Shown here in pieces: positions 39,892 to 48,736 of a stretch of 64,000 nt of DNA. The translations under genes and the position numbers were made by a program. The notes under the pieces are model-generated. The model made no database searches. It was not told the DNA's origin and was given only the letters and a program-made list of their open reading frames with translations. Where the stretch lies: assembly GCA_944327285.1 (NCBI GenBank), contig CALVHG010000003.1, positions 29,110-93,109 on the forward strand, given 5' to 3'. The DNA is from an uncultured Desulfovibrio sp. (GTDB lineage Bacteria; Desulfobacterota; Desulfovibrionia; Desulfovibrionales; Desulfovibrionaceae). How positions within the stretch are numbered: position 1 is the first letter of the stretch; every line of letters starts with the position of its first letter.

Positions 39892-41229
39892 ATGAAGCTT
39901 TGCATTATCGGCACCGGGTATGTCGGCCTTGTGAGCGCGGCATGCTTTGCGGAAATGGGTAACAGCGTGACCTGCGTGGACGTGAATCCCGATGTCGTGA
40001 AGAAATTGAATGCGGGATCCGTGCATATCTTTGAGCCCGGACTGGCTCCCATGGTGCAGCGCAGCCGTGCGGACGGTCGCCTGACCTTTACCACGGAACT
40101 GGCCGACGGACTGAAGGAGGCGGATTGCGCGTTCATTTGCGTGGGGACGCCTCCCGGAGAAGACGGCTCCTGCGACTTGCATTATGTTGAGCAGGTAGCC
40201 TGTCAGATCGGCCGTCTTATGGAAAAGGAGCTGATTGTGGTTGACAAGTCCACTGTGCCCGTGGGCACGGCGGATCGCGTGACTGCCATCATCCGGGAAG
40301 AGCTGCGCGCCCGGAACAAGGATATTCCTTTTGAAGTGGTGTCTAATCCGGAGTTCCTGAAGGAAGGCGACGCTATTTCCGACTTTATGAAGCCCGATCG
40401 CGTCGTTATCGGCACTGCTTCCGAAAAGGCCGCGGGGGTGATGCGCGAGCTGTACGCGCCCTTTGCGCGTACCCGTGACAAGCTGATTGTCATGGGCGTG
40501 CGCAGCGCGGAAATGACCAAGTATGCGGCAAACTGCATGCTGGCCACCAAGATTTCCTTTATCAATGAAATTGCCACGATCTGTGAGCGCGTGGGCGCAG
40601 ATGTGCGCGATGTGCGCACCGGTATCGGTTCGGATTCCCGCATCGGCTATCAGTTCATTTATCCTGGCGTGGGTTATGGCGGTTCCTGCTTCCCCAAGGA
40701 CGTCAAGGCCTTGATTCACACTGCCGAAACGTCCGGCGTGGAGCCCATGCTGCTGAACGCCGTGGAAGCCGTCAATGCCCGCCAGAAGCGGCATATGGCC
40801 GAACGCATTCAGGAATACTTTGCGCCGCAGGGCGGCGTGAAGGGCAAGACGCTTGCCATCTGGGGCCTGGCATTCAAGGCCAATACCGACGACATGCGCG
40901 AAGCCGCCGCTATCAGCATTATTTCCGCGCTGACGGCAGAGGGGATGAAGATCCGCGCCTTTGACCCCATTGCCGCCGACAATGCCCGCCATATCTTTAA
41001 GGACAATCCGCTGGTGGAAATTGTGGATGATCAGTATGCCGTCTGCGACGGTTCGCAGGCCCTGCTGGTCGTGACTGAGTGGAATCAGTTCCGCAACCCT
41101 GATTTTGAACGTATCAAGGGGCTGCTGACAGCTCCCATTTTGTTTGACGGGCGTAATCTCTATTCGCCCGCCGTTATGGCGGAACGGGGCTTTGCTTATT
41201 TCTGCATCGGGCGCAAGAGCTCCATGTAA
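39892..41229 (+). CDS. ugd: UDP-glucose 6-dehydrogenase
   Basis: The enzyme oxidises UDP-glucose twice to UDP-glucuronate with NAD, supplying polysaccharide or LPS sugars. The Rossmann start MKLCIIGTGYVGLVSAACFAEMG, the STVPVGTADRV region and the catalytic cysteine in YPGVGYGGSCFPKD are present; the C-terminal domain has LAFKANTDDMREA. The 445-residue length is normal. A GAGAGGA site precedes the ATG. No other sugar gene is adjacent. Confidence 0.95.
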   Translation: MKLCIIGTGYVGLVSAACFAEMGNSVTCVDVNPDVVKKLNAGSVHIFEPGLAPMVQRSRADGRLTFTTELADGLKEADCAFICVGTPPGEDGSCDLHYVEQVACQIGRLMEKELIVVDKSTVPVGTADRVTAIIREELRARNKDIPFEVVSNPEFLKEGDAISDFMKPDRVVIGTASEKAAGVMRELYAPFARTRDKLIVMGVRSAEMTKYAANCMLATKISFINEIATICERVGADVRDVRTGIGSDSRIGYQFIYPGVGYGGSCFPKDVKALIHTAETSGVEPMLLNAVEAVNARQKRHMAERIQEYFAPQGGVKGKTLAIWGLAFKANTDDMREAAAISIISALTAEGMKIRAFDPIAADNARHIFKDNPLVEIVDDQYAVCDGSQALLVVTEWNQFRNPDFERIKGLLTAPILFDGRNLYSPAVMAERGFAYFCIGRKSSM

Positions 41230-41253
41230 GCGCTTCGTTTCTTGGATTCTGTC

Positions 41254-41286
41254 AAGGGAAAGGAGGGTTTCTCCTTTCCCTTTTTT
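41254..41286 (+). terminator. Terminator after ugd
   Basis: AAGGGAAAGGAG pairs perfectly with CTCCTTTCCCTT around GGTTT, followed by a run of T. It starts 25 bp past the stop. Confidence 0.92.
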
Positions 41287-41348
41287 ATATACGCCAGCAG
41301 AGAGCAGGGGAGCTGTCCGATTGTGGCAGACGCCTTTCTGCGTGCGGC

Positions 41349-41496
41349 TAAAGCGTTTCAACTTTGAAAAAGGTGAAACGCGAGGCGGCGGTACAGCGTC
41401 ACCCGGCCCAAAGTGAGCGGAAAAAATGCGTTTTTTCCGCGAAACGACAGGCCGTATGGTTTGAAATGCGCAGCGTTTCAAACTGAAAATGCTCTA
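41349..41496 (+). repeat. R1 element, full copy G
   Basis: A 148-bp copy from TA-AAGCGTTTCAACTTTG to ACTGAAAATGCTC-TA. The left end has A in place of the first G of GAGC. The palindrome of the third hairpin is intact. It is the left partner of a same-direction pair with copy H. Confidence 0.92.
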
Positions 41497-41829
41497 GAGT
41501 CAATTGTTTTTGCAACGCTGTAATATCATTAATTTTTTATTTTGTTTTGACAGGTAAAAATATATCTCATAATCAAGATTATGACAACTTTATATCTAAA
41601 CACTGCCAAACAAATACACACAAAATAACCGCGACCGGTAACATCACATCCTCGAATCTGTATGGAAAGCAGGGGAGCGGGAGAAATGGGAACGAAGGAG
41701 AACCTTTTCGAGCCTCCTCCCAGAGAAGTAAAAGCTGTTATGCTGTTCAGCCGTCAAGAATAAAAATAGCATCAGGAGCGGGCCTTATCCATATAGCCGG
41801 AATCTGTGGCGATTCCGTTTCCGTCTGCT
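41497..41829. other. AT-rich spacer between two R1 copies
   Basis: This 333-bp segment is clearly more AT-rich than its surroundings and lies between two R1 copies in the same direction. A 100-codon open frame (41547-41849) runs out into copy H, has no ribosome site and no recognisable similarity, and I do not call it. The base composition suggests imported or decayed DNA. Confidence 0.5.
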
Positions 41830-41978
41830 TTAAAGCGTTTCACCTTTGAAAAAGATGCAACACGAGGCGGCAGCACAGCGCCGCCCGGTCAAAATTGAGC
41901 GAAAAAACAACGCTTTTTCTGCGAAACGGCAGGCCGTATAGTTTGAAAGGCAGCGCGTTTCAAACTGAAAATGCTCTA
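41830..41978 (+). repeat. R1 element, full copy H
   Basis: The copy runs from TA-AAGCGTTTCACC to ACTGAAAATGCTC-TA with more substitutions than copy G, for example in the third hairpin (GAGCGAAAAAACAACGC). The right end and TA are intact. It lies 90 bp past the rhomboid stop. Confidence 0.88.
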
Positions 41979-42068
41979 AAGTAACCAGACAGAGAAATAA
42001 ACTAGATTATTTCCTGTTGCGAAAGATGTCGTCCCTTCCACCCCTCAGAAACGCTATGAATATCGCGC

Positions 42069-43058
42069 CTAAAGAAGACCAAAAGCCATGAGCCATCCGC
42101 CAGCGGCGAGGCAGGCGGCAAGAACTCCGGCCGCTGGGCTGGGCAGGCAGGGGAGATGGCGTTTGGTGCGAAAGCGTTCCCACGCTCCCAGCGTAAAACC
42201 GGCCAGAAGGCCGCCCACATGCCCGGCATAGTCCACATGCGCGCCTTCCGTTCCCAGCAGCGCCAGCAGCCCCCCGCCAGCAAGAAGCGGAACGGCCATA
42301 CTCCCGCGCCAGGGGCGGGCAATGCCGCAGAGCAGACCGAGAACGGAGAAAAAAGCGGTGGAAAATCCGACGGCCACATATGGCGGCGTGCGAAAGAACA
42401 TGGCCAGCGCATTGCCGAGCGTTCCGCCAAGCAGGGTCAGCAGCCAAAGGCGGCCCGTCCCCATATTGCGCGCGGCTACAGCCAGAGCAACAGCTGATAG
42501 CATGACATTGCTGTACAGATGCGCCGCGTCGGCATGGAGAAAAAGCGCCGTCAGACAGCGGTACCCCTCGTGATAGATATAGAGACGGGCGCTGTCCAGA
42601 CTTCCCAGCTGATTCCAGAGAGAAGGGGAGGGCAGGGCAGGGACGGCTGGCAACAGTCCTGAACGCCAGGCATGGACGGCAAGCAGGGGCAGCACAGCCA
42701 GCGCGGCCCATTGCCATCCCTTATGAACCGGGAGCTGTGCTGCCGGCTGGCGACTGGCGGCGGTACGCGCGGCTTCTTCCTGCTTGTAAAGACGCAATTC
42801 AGCGCGCGCGACGTCACGCAGCAGGGCCGGAATAAAGCAGTGGGTTTTGCCGCCTGCTTTCCAGAGACTGAAGGGCAGATGACGGGCGGAAAGTAGAAGA
42901 ATCCATTCTTCTTGTTCCCGGTAGGAAGCAAATCCCTGCGGTGCGGAGAGGCGCACCCAGAAAGGAGAAAGGAAATTGGGGCGTCGCCGCAGACGATAGC
43001 GGCGAGTTCGGGAGGGAGTACCGCGACAGAGGGGGCGGCGCGAAGCAGGTTGCTGCAT
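42069..43058 (-). CDS. Rhomboid-family intramembrane serine protease
   Basis: The 329-residue protein has an N-terminal cytosolic part of about 125 residues and then several membrane segments. The catalytic serine is in VGFSTAFFSVLG and the histidine in YAGHVGGLLAGF; the HADAAHLYSNV motif of the second helix is also seen. It would cleave membrane proteins within the bilayer; its targets are unknown. I chose ATG 43058 (MQQPASRR), which lies directly after the rpmB terminator; the frame runs upstream into rpmB sequence and should not be used. No clear ribosome site is present. Confidence 0.85.
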   Translation of the reverse strand: MQQPASRRPLCRGTPSRTRRYRLRRRPNFLSPFWVRLSAPQGFASYREQEEWILLLSARHLPFSLWKAGGKTHCFIPALLRDVARAELRLYKQEEAARTAASRQPAAQLPVHKGWQWAALAVLPLLAVHAWRSGLLPAVPALPSPSLWNQLGSLDSARLYIYHEGYRCLTALFLHADAAHLYSNVMLSAVALAVAARNMGTGRLWLLTLLGGTLGNALAMFFRTPPYVAVGFSTAFFSVLGLLCGIARPWRGSMAVPLLAGGGLLALLGTEGAHVDYAGHVGGLLAGFTLGAWERFRTKRHLPCLPSPAAGVLAACLAAGGWLMAFGLL

Positions 43059-43063
43059 GAGAT

Positions 43064-43096
43064 AAAAAAAGCCCCGGCCGTAAAGGCGGCGGGGCT
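43064..43096 (-). terminator. Terminator after rpmB
   Basis: On the minus strand AGCCCCG, CCGCC and GGC, CGGGGCT form a stem followed by seven T. It ends six bases before the rhomboid start codon. Confidence 0.85.
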
Positions 43097-43119
43097 GTTG
43101 GCTGATCCCTGAGAAGTCG

Positions 43120-43329
43120 TTAGCCGTTGGTACGGGCCACGGGCTTGCGAACCACACCGGAACGCAGGCAACGGGTGCAGACATCCAGCGTGCGGACGGT
43201 GCCGTTGGCGTCCTGATGACGCACGCGCTGCAGGTTGGGGTTGAAGCGACGCTTGGTCTTAATGTTGGAATGGCTCACAAGGTTGCCGACTTGGGGCTTT
43301 TTACCGCAAAAGGCGCATTCTTTGCTCAT
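43120..43329 (-). CDS. rpmB: 50S ribosomal protein L28
   Basis: The 69-residue protein starts [29 protein letters not shown], the L28 signature, and has a CAFC and a CTRC pair, the zinc-binding form. A CGGAGGACAG ribosome site precedes the ATG. It is transcribed alone, with its own promoter and terminator. Confidence 0.97.
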   Translation of the reverse strand: MSKECAFCGKKPQVGNLVSHSNIKTKRRFNPNLQRVRHQDANGTVRTLDVCTRCLRSGVVRKPVARTNG

Positions 43330-43421
43330 GCTGTCCTCCGTTCAAATATCTCTCTATCTAGTAATTCTGCGGCAAAGCCGTTTCCGGCGCCGAGGAATAT
43401 GCAAAATTATTGCACCGAAAA

Positions 43422-43450
43422 TTTCTAGACGAAGTTTCTAGAAATAGCAA
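43422..43450 (-). promoter_or_regulatory. Promoter of rpmB
   Basis: TTGCTA is followed after 17 bases by TAGAAA on the minus strand, in an AT-rich stretch about 95 bp before the ATG. Two copies of TTTCTAGA overlap it (43423-43444), which may be an operator or a coincidence. Confidence 0.45.
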
Positions 43451-43497
43451 GTTTTTTTTTACGATATAACCCAAATTTCTGTCTTATCGGGCTGAAA

Positions 43498-43524
43498 ATA
43501 AAAAGGGGGGATTCGCATCCCCCC
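43498..43524 (-). terminator. Terminator of the chemotaxis operon
   Basis: GGGGGGAT and ATCCCCCC pair around a TCGC loop, followed by TTTTTA on the minus strand, 20 bp past the cheA stop. Confidence 0.85.
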
Positions 43525-43544
43525 GTTACAGACTGTGAGACTGG

Positions 43545-46500
43545 TTATTCCGGACGCTGGGGCTTGCCTTCGATATTGGCGGCCTTGGATGTTGCCATCA
43601 CATAGATTTCATGGGGATCAAGAATCAGGATAACGGAACCGTCGCCCATGATGGTTGCCCCGGAAATCCCCTTGAGATCGCCAAGGTAGGCCCCAAGAGG
43701 CTTGATAACGATTTCCTGGCGTTCCAGCAGACGATCCACAACCAGGCCCAGACGACGATCATTGTCATGGATAACAACGACAGACAGGACTTCCGGCAGA
43801 GGATCAGTACCCGGAAGTTCAAGCATTTCGGAAAGTTCCACGATGCCAAGCACTTCGCCGCGCAGCGTTACCGCCTTGCGTCCCTTGACGTCCGTAAGGC
43901 GTTCCGCTTCGATCTTCGTCGTTTCGGATACGGCGTCAAGAGGTATGGCGTAGGTCTGCCCGGAGACATTGACCATCAGGGCATCGATGATGGCCAGCGT
44001 CAGCGGCAGGCTCAGGGTAAAGCGTGTGCCCTTGCCGACTTCGGTATAGGTATTGACGCTGCCCTTGAGATTTTTGATGTTGGTACGCACCACGTCCATA
44101 CCGACACCGCGACCGGAGATATCCGTAATCTTTTCGGCCGAGGAGAATCCGGGATGGAAGATCAGCTCCACGGCCTCGCGGTCGTCGAGTTGCGCGGCTT
44201 CTTCGCTGCTCATAATCCCCTTGCTGACAGCCACTTCCCGCATCTTGTCGGGGTCAATGCCCTTGCCGTCATCCTCGATTTCAATGGCAACAGAGTTGCC
44301 CTTGTGGAAGGCGCGCAAGGTAACCTTGCCCTTGGGTGGCTTGCCCGCGGCGAGACGCACGGCTTCAGGTTCGATACCGTGGTCCACGGAGTTACGGATC
44401 AGGTGCACCAGCGGGTCGCCGATGGCTTCCACAACGCTCTTGTCAAGTTCCGTTTCTTCCCCTTCCATGATGAGGTCCACTTCCTTGCCGCTTTTGCGGG
44501 AAAGGTCGCGTACCAGTCGGGGGAAGCGGGAAAAGACCGACGACACGGGCACCATGCGCACTTTCATGATGGTGTCCTGCAGATCGTCGGAAATGCGGGC
44601 CATGGCATAGGTGGTTTCGGAAAGGCTCTGCGCCACCTGTGAAATATCTACGTCGTCGCCGCTGTCTTCCAGGGAGCGCGCAATCAGCGAGTAGCGGTTC
44701 CGGTTGATGATGAGCTCGCCGATCAGGTTCATGAGGTGATCGAGACGTTCATGGTCAACGCGGATGGAAGAACTCTTCTGCTGATGCTCGGCAGGGCTGG
44801 GAGCCGCGGCCGGCTTGGCTGCCTGACGCGCGGGAGCCGCCGGTTTGGGGGCAGGAGCCGCCGCAGGCTTGGGAGCCGGTGCGGGCGCGGCCGGAGCTGG
44901 AGCCGGTTTGGGAGCGGCAGGAGCTGCCGCAGGCTTGGGAGTCGGCGCGGGGGCGGCAGCAGCAGGAGCCGGAGTTGCCGGCGCCGCCGGTGCGGGAGCT
45001 GGGGCAGGCTTTGGCGCTTCTGCGGGCTTCGGCTGTGGCGCGGGAGCGGCTTCTGCGCTGGCGGCCGCCGGAGCGGCTTCACCTTCTCCGGAACTGTCCG
45101 CCGAGGCGCGCAGATGTTCGACGGCCGTCTTGAACATGTCCTCAATAATGGACACTTCCTGCCGCAGCAAATCCACCATCAGGCCGAAATCAATACTGTC
45201 GTTTCGTCCCTGGTTAACAATGCCCGCTGTGCGTTCCGCATAAATTTTGAGATCGTTTTCTCCGACAAAGTTGCAGGCATTCTTGATGGCCGTAAGACAG
45301 CGGAAGAGAGCGTCGATGGATTCCTTGTGGCTGCCGTCGGATTCCAGCGTTTTCAGAGCCGCATGGATAATTTCGATCTGCTGCTGTACCGTGAGGCGGA
45401 ACGTTTCAACGTCGTCAGATTCCGCGCCTACCGGAATGATGGTCGGGGCTGCGACCGCAGGACTTTCCGTTGCGGCTTCTTCAGCGGGAGCCGGCGCATT
45501 GCTGCCGCGGCCAAGTTCCTTGGGCAGCGCAAACGGTTCGCCGTTGATGGCGTGCTGCAACTGTTCCACAAGGATACCGGCATCTATGGGCGTCACCTGA
45601 CCCGTGCTGACGTCAATGCGCTGCACCAGTCCTTCCATGACATCGACGACCAGAAGCAGCAGGTCGATAAGATCATGAGAAGGCGTGATTTTTTCCTGAC
45701 GGATATTGTTAAGCAGGGTTTCCGCTTCATGCGTCAGGGCATTGAGATCGTTGTAGCCGATAATGCCGCTATTCCCTTTCATGTTATGGAAATAGCGGAA
45801 CAGGTCATTGACAAGAGCGTCCTGTTCGCTCTTGGGCTTTTCTTCCAGTTCCAGCAGGCCCGTATTGAGGCTGGCGATGATATCGCAGGACTCGTCGATG
45901 AAGTCTTTCAGATGTCCCTCGCCAAAGGCTGTCAGCGCATAGGTCGGCAGAACGGGGAGGGAGGCGATCCATTCCTTGCTGGTCATGGGCGCGGCGCCGT
46001 TCTCCGAAGCGGCCGGAGCCACAACGGCGGGCGCGATCTGCACCGGAGCTTCGGGAGCGGGCTCTGCGGCTGCGGGCTGCTCCTCGACAACGGGAGCAGG
46101 CTCTTCCGCCGGCGCAGCTTCTGCGGGAGTTTCTTCCGCTGCCGGAGCCGGGGCCGGTTCCGCCGGAGCCTCAGTCTTTTCCCCGGCCATAATAGCGTCG
46201 ATCTGATCGATGATGTGGTCGGTCTCCACGTCCCCTTCGGTATTGGAGTCTTCAAGATTCTCGATCATCTGGCGCAGGGCGTCAGTGGACTCAAGAATGA
46301 CGTCCATAATGTCGGGGGTGACAACCATCGCGCCCTTGCGCAGTTCGTCAAGGATATTTTCCGCCTTGTGCGCAAGTCTGTTGATGCGATTAAGACCAAG
46401 GAAGCCCGACGCGCCTTTCAGGGAGTGCATGGGGCGGAAAATGTCATTCAGCAACGCGAGGTTGTCCGGAGTTTTTTCCAGCTCCAGGAGATTGGGCTCG

Positions 46501-46574
46501 ATGGTTTCGAGATGCTCCTTAGCTTCGGCAATAAAATCTGCAAAAAGTTCCGGATCAAAAAAATCTTGGCTCAT
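43545..46574 (-). CDS. cheA: Chemotaxis histidine kinase CheA with three Hpt-type regions
   Basis: The 1009-residue kinase has an N-terminal Hpt domain with phospho-histidine 50 (FRPMHSLKGASGFLG), a second at about 263 (FRYFHNMKGNSGIIG) and a third, degenerate one near 428 where Thr replaces His (FRCLTAIKNACNFVG). An Ala/Pro linker follows (about 497-597), then the dimerisation domain, the ATPase (N-box LIRNSVDHGIEPEAV, GRGVGMDVVRTN) and a C-terminal CheW-like domain. It receives input from chemoreceptors and phosphorylates CheY and CheB. Both Hpt domains with His could be targets. It ends the che operon. Confidence 0.96.
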   Translation of the reverse strand: MSQDFFDPELFADFIAEAKEHLETIEPNLLELEKTPDNLALLNDIFRPMHSLKGASGFLGLNRINRLAHKAENILDELRKGAMVVTPDIMDVILESTDALRQMIENLEDSNTEGDVETDHIIDQIDAIMAGEKTEAPAEPAPAPAAEETPAEAAPAEEPAPVVEEQPAAAEPAPEAPVQIAPAVVAPAASENGAAPMTSKEWIASLPVLPTYALTAFGEGHLKDFIDESCDIIASLNTGLLELEEKPKSEQDALVNDLFRYFHNMKGNSGIIGYNDLNALTHEAETLLNNIRQEKITPSHDLIDLLLLVVDVMEGLVQRIDVSTGQVTPIDAGILVEQLQHAINGEPFALPKELGRGSNAPAPAEEAATESPAVAAPTIIPVGAESDDVETFRLTVQQQIEIIHAALKTLESDGSHKESIDALFRCLTAIKNACNFVGENDLKIYAERTAGIVNQGRNDSIDFGLMVDLLRQEVSIIEDMFKTAVEHLRASADSSGEGEAAPAAASAEAAPAPQPKPAEAPKPAPAPAPAAPATPAPAAAAPAPTPKPAAAPAAPKPAPAPAAPAPAPKPAAAPAPKPAAPARQAAKPAAAPSPAEHQQKSSSIRVDHERLDHLMNLIGELIINRNRYSLIARSLEDSGDDVDISQVAQSLSETTYAMARISDDLQDTIMKVRMVPVSSVFSRFPRLVRDLSRKSGKEVDLIMEGEETELDKSVVEAIGDPLVHLIRNSVDHGIEPEAVRLAAGKPPKGKVTLRAFHKGNSVAIEIEDDGKGIDPDKMREVAVSKGIMSSEEAAQLDDREAVELIFHPGFSSAEKITDISGRGVGMDVVRTNIKNLKGSVNTYTEVGKGTRFTLSLPLTLAIIDALMVNVSGQTYAIPLDAVSETTKIEAERLTDVKGRKAVTLRGEVLGIVELSEMLELPGTDPLPEVLSVVVIHDNDRRLGLVVDRLLERQEIVIKPLGAYLGDLKGISGATIMGDGSVILILDPHEIYVMATSKAANIEGKPQRPE

Positions 46575-46628
46575 ACCATACCTTCGCTTTACTCAAAATC
46601 ACCCCGCCGGGCTAGAAAATCTTATCGG

Positions 46629-46997
46629 TTAGCCCAGAAGCATCTTTATATTCCGCACCATCTTTTCCGGTTGGGCGGGCTTGACCATATAGAGGTTGGC
46701 CCCGATGTTGAGACCCGTCTGAATATCCTTTTCCTGTCCTTCCGTGGAAAGGACAATAATGGGGATATCCTTGTAGGCATCCTGCATGCGAATATTTTTG
46801 ATGAACGTAAAACCGTCCATGCGCGGCATGTTGACGTCCGAGACGATGAGATCGACGGGGTCAAGATTGTACAGCTTTTCCATGGCGTCGAGGCCGTCCT
46901 CTGCCGTGCTGACCTTGAAGCCTTCCGCCTTCAGCACGAAAGCGACAAGGTTGCGAATGGTTTTGGAGTCGTCAACGACCAAGATATGCTTGCCCAT
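46629..46997 (-). CDS. cheY: Chemotaxis response regulator CheY
   Basis: This single receiver domain (122 residues) has the acidic pair VVDD, the phospho-acceptor aspartate in LIVSDVNMPRMDG, the switch threonine in VLSTEG and the lysine in MVKPAQ. It would carry the signal from CheA to the flagellar motor or act as a phosphate sink. It lies 54 bp before cheA. Confidence 0.95.
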   Translation of the reverse strand: MGKHILVVDDSKTIRNLVAFVLKAEGFKVSTAEDGLDAMEKLYNLDPVDLIVSDVNMPRMDGFTFIKNIRMQDAYKDIPIIVLSTEGQEKDIQTGLNIGANLYMVKPAQPEKMVRNIKMLLG

Positions 46998-47081
46998 GAT
47001 GAACCTGCCTGTAGGAAATCTAGATAGTCTTTAGTTTCAATTCGCCCTGTTGGCAAGAGTTTTCCGCGGCCTCTGGCGGCA

Positions 47082-48731
47082 CTAGCCCAGCTTGCGATAG
47101 ACGATGGTTCCCGTATGGTGTTCTGGCTTGAACGCGCGGGAGATATTATGCAGGGATTCGGAGTGTCCGATCAGCAGCATGCCGTTGGGTTCCAGATTGT
47201 CGTAGAAGGCACCAATAACCTTTCGTTTCATCTCATCGTCAAAATAGATGATAACGTTACGGCAAAAAACAATCTGGGATTTTTCCACGCGCCGCAGCTG
47301 ATCCCTGTCGCTCAGGTTAATTTGGCCAAAAGAGACCAGGCGTTTCAGGGGTTGATTGATTTTGTAGGTTGTCCCTTCCTTGGTGAAGTAGTTTCGGATA
47401 ATTTCCGGCGGCGTCGTGCGCAGAGCATACTCGTTGTAGACGCCGCGCCGCGCCGCGGTCAGCACCGCTTCGGAAAGGTCATTGGCCGTAATCTTGATAT
47501 CCCAGGAGGCAATTTCGCTTTTCAGCACTTCATGCAGGATGATTGCCAGGGTGTAGGGTTCTTCTCCAGTGCTGCAGCCGGCGGACCAGATGCGGATACG
47601 CTTTTTCCCGCTCTGACGGCAGGCGGCGATGACTTCGCCGAGCACGTATTCCTGAAAGACCTTGAGCTGGGGAGGGTTACGGAAAAAGCTCGTTTCATTG
47701 GTCGTGACCACTTCAAAGAGCTTGTTCAGTTCCTCGCGGCGGCTGGCATCGAAGCGCAGGAAATTGTAGTACTCTGAATAGGACTTGAGGTTCAAATCCT
47801 TGATGCGGTTCGAAAGTCGGTTTTCCACAAGATACTTGCGATTTTCCGCAATGAAGATGCCGCATTGCTGATAAATAAAATCGCGAAGTTGGAGAAATTC
47901 TTCATCCGTTATCTGCAAGTCCTTGCGAAATGGCGTTGTTGTTGCGGCAGCAGGCGCCGTCGTCTTGGGACGAAAGCTCGACAGCGCGCTTCCTCCGGTT
48001 CCCGCCGCGCCCCCTCCCGATGCAGGGCGGAAGAGCGAACCAAACGATGTCGGTTTGTTGCCGTCGATGGCGCTGTTGGTTGAGCGAAAAGGAGAGGAGG
48101 GCGCTTCGCCGCTGTTGTCTTTTTTCAGGAGCGCTGCCGGGCGGAACGTGGGCTGTTGTCCGAGGCGCGACGACAAGGGAGAGCTCGTTGCTGTCGCGGG
48201 CTTTTGCGTGCCGAAAGCTGTCGTCTGACCGGCTGTTTTCCCGAAAGGCGAACTTCCTGTCGTGGTTCCGCCGATGCCTGTTGCAGGGCTGGTCGCCTTG
48301 CCGAAGGGGCTTGTGCCTGTGCCGAACGCGCTTGTCGCCGGTTTGGAAAAGGGCGAAGTCGGAGTGGGCGCGGCGCCTGGCGTCTTGCTGAAAGAAGAGG
48401 GCGTTGTTGGCTTCGAGCCAAAAGGAGAGTTTGGCGCGGGGGACGTCGCCGTTTTCCCGATAGGGGATGTCGGCGTCGACAATGCCGAAAGAGCGGGTTT
48501 GGAAAAGGGGTTGCCAAGCGCGCCTGATGTCGCTGTTGTCTGCTGGAGTGGGGTTGTGCCGGCAGGCTTGAGCGTCGGTGTCGCAAAGCGGGAAGAGAAC
48601 GAACTTTCCCCTGACTTGTTGCCGAAAGGCGATGACGGTGTTGTGCCGGAAAGCCCTGTTTCGCGAGATGTCGGACTAGTAGAGTCGCCTTGCTTTGGCG
48701 GAAAGAGCGAGCTGTTGGAAGAGGAGCTCAT
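47082..48731 (-). CDS. cheR: Chemotaxis methyltransferase CheR with a 270-residue FG/SPFG-rich N-terminus
   Basis: CheR methylates receptor glutamates with S-adenosylmethionine. The C-terminal 279 residues form a complete CheR: ITDEEFLQLRDFIYQQCGIFI, TNETSFFRNPP, the cofactor loop RIWSAGCSTGEEPYTLA and VFCRNVIIYFD. The first 270 residues are unlike CheR: rich in Ser, Thr, Pro, Gly and Ala, almost without acidic residues, with repeated SPFG/NPFS/SAFG-type motifs (near 34, 74, 102, 126, 135, 141, 161, 172, 213, 229 and 266). This part is predicted to be disordered. Start ATG 48731 has an AGGAG-type site and lies five bases after the HEAT gene. Confidence 0.95.
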   Translation of the reverse strand: MSSSSNSSLFPPKQGDSTSPTSRETGLSGTTPSSPFGNKSGESSFSSRFATPTLKPAGTTPLQQTTATSGALGNPFSKPALSALSTPTSPIGKTATSPAPNSPFGSKPTTPSSFSKTPGAAPTPTSPFSKPATSAFGTGTSPFGKATSPATGIGGTTTGSSPFGKTAGQTTAFGTQKPATATSSPLSSRLGQQPTFRPAALLKKDNSGEAPSSPFRSTNSAIDGNKPTSFGSLFRPASGGGAAGTGGSALSSFRPKTTAPAAATTTPFRKDLQITDEEFLQLRDFIYQQCGIFIAENRKYLVENRLSNRIKDLNLKSYSEYYNFLRFDASRREELNKLFEVVTTNETSFFRNPPQLKVFQEYVLGEVIAACRQSGKKRIRIWSAGCSTGEEPYTLAIILHEVLKSEIASWDIKITANDLSEAVLTAARRGVYNEYALRTTPPEIIRNYFTKEGTTYKINQPLKRLVSFGQINLSDRDQLRRVEKSQIVFCRNVIIYFDDEMKRKVIGAFYDNLEPNGMLLIGHSESLHNISRAFKPEHHTGTIVYRKLG

Positions 48732-48736
48732 GACGC

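Noticed and set aside
41547-41849. 100-codon frame in the AT-rich spacer
   Set aside because: No ribosome site, no recognisable family, and its end runs into R1 copy H.
42001-43184. Long alternative frames around the rhomboid gene
   Set aside because: They are out of frame with the membrane segments and catalytic motifs; the upstream part of the rhomboid frame reads through rpmB and its terminator.
44736-47027. 763-codon plus-strand frame opposite cheA
   Set aside because: It is the complement of cheA, produced by GC bias and the Ala/Pro linker; cheA has full domain support.
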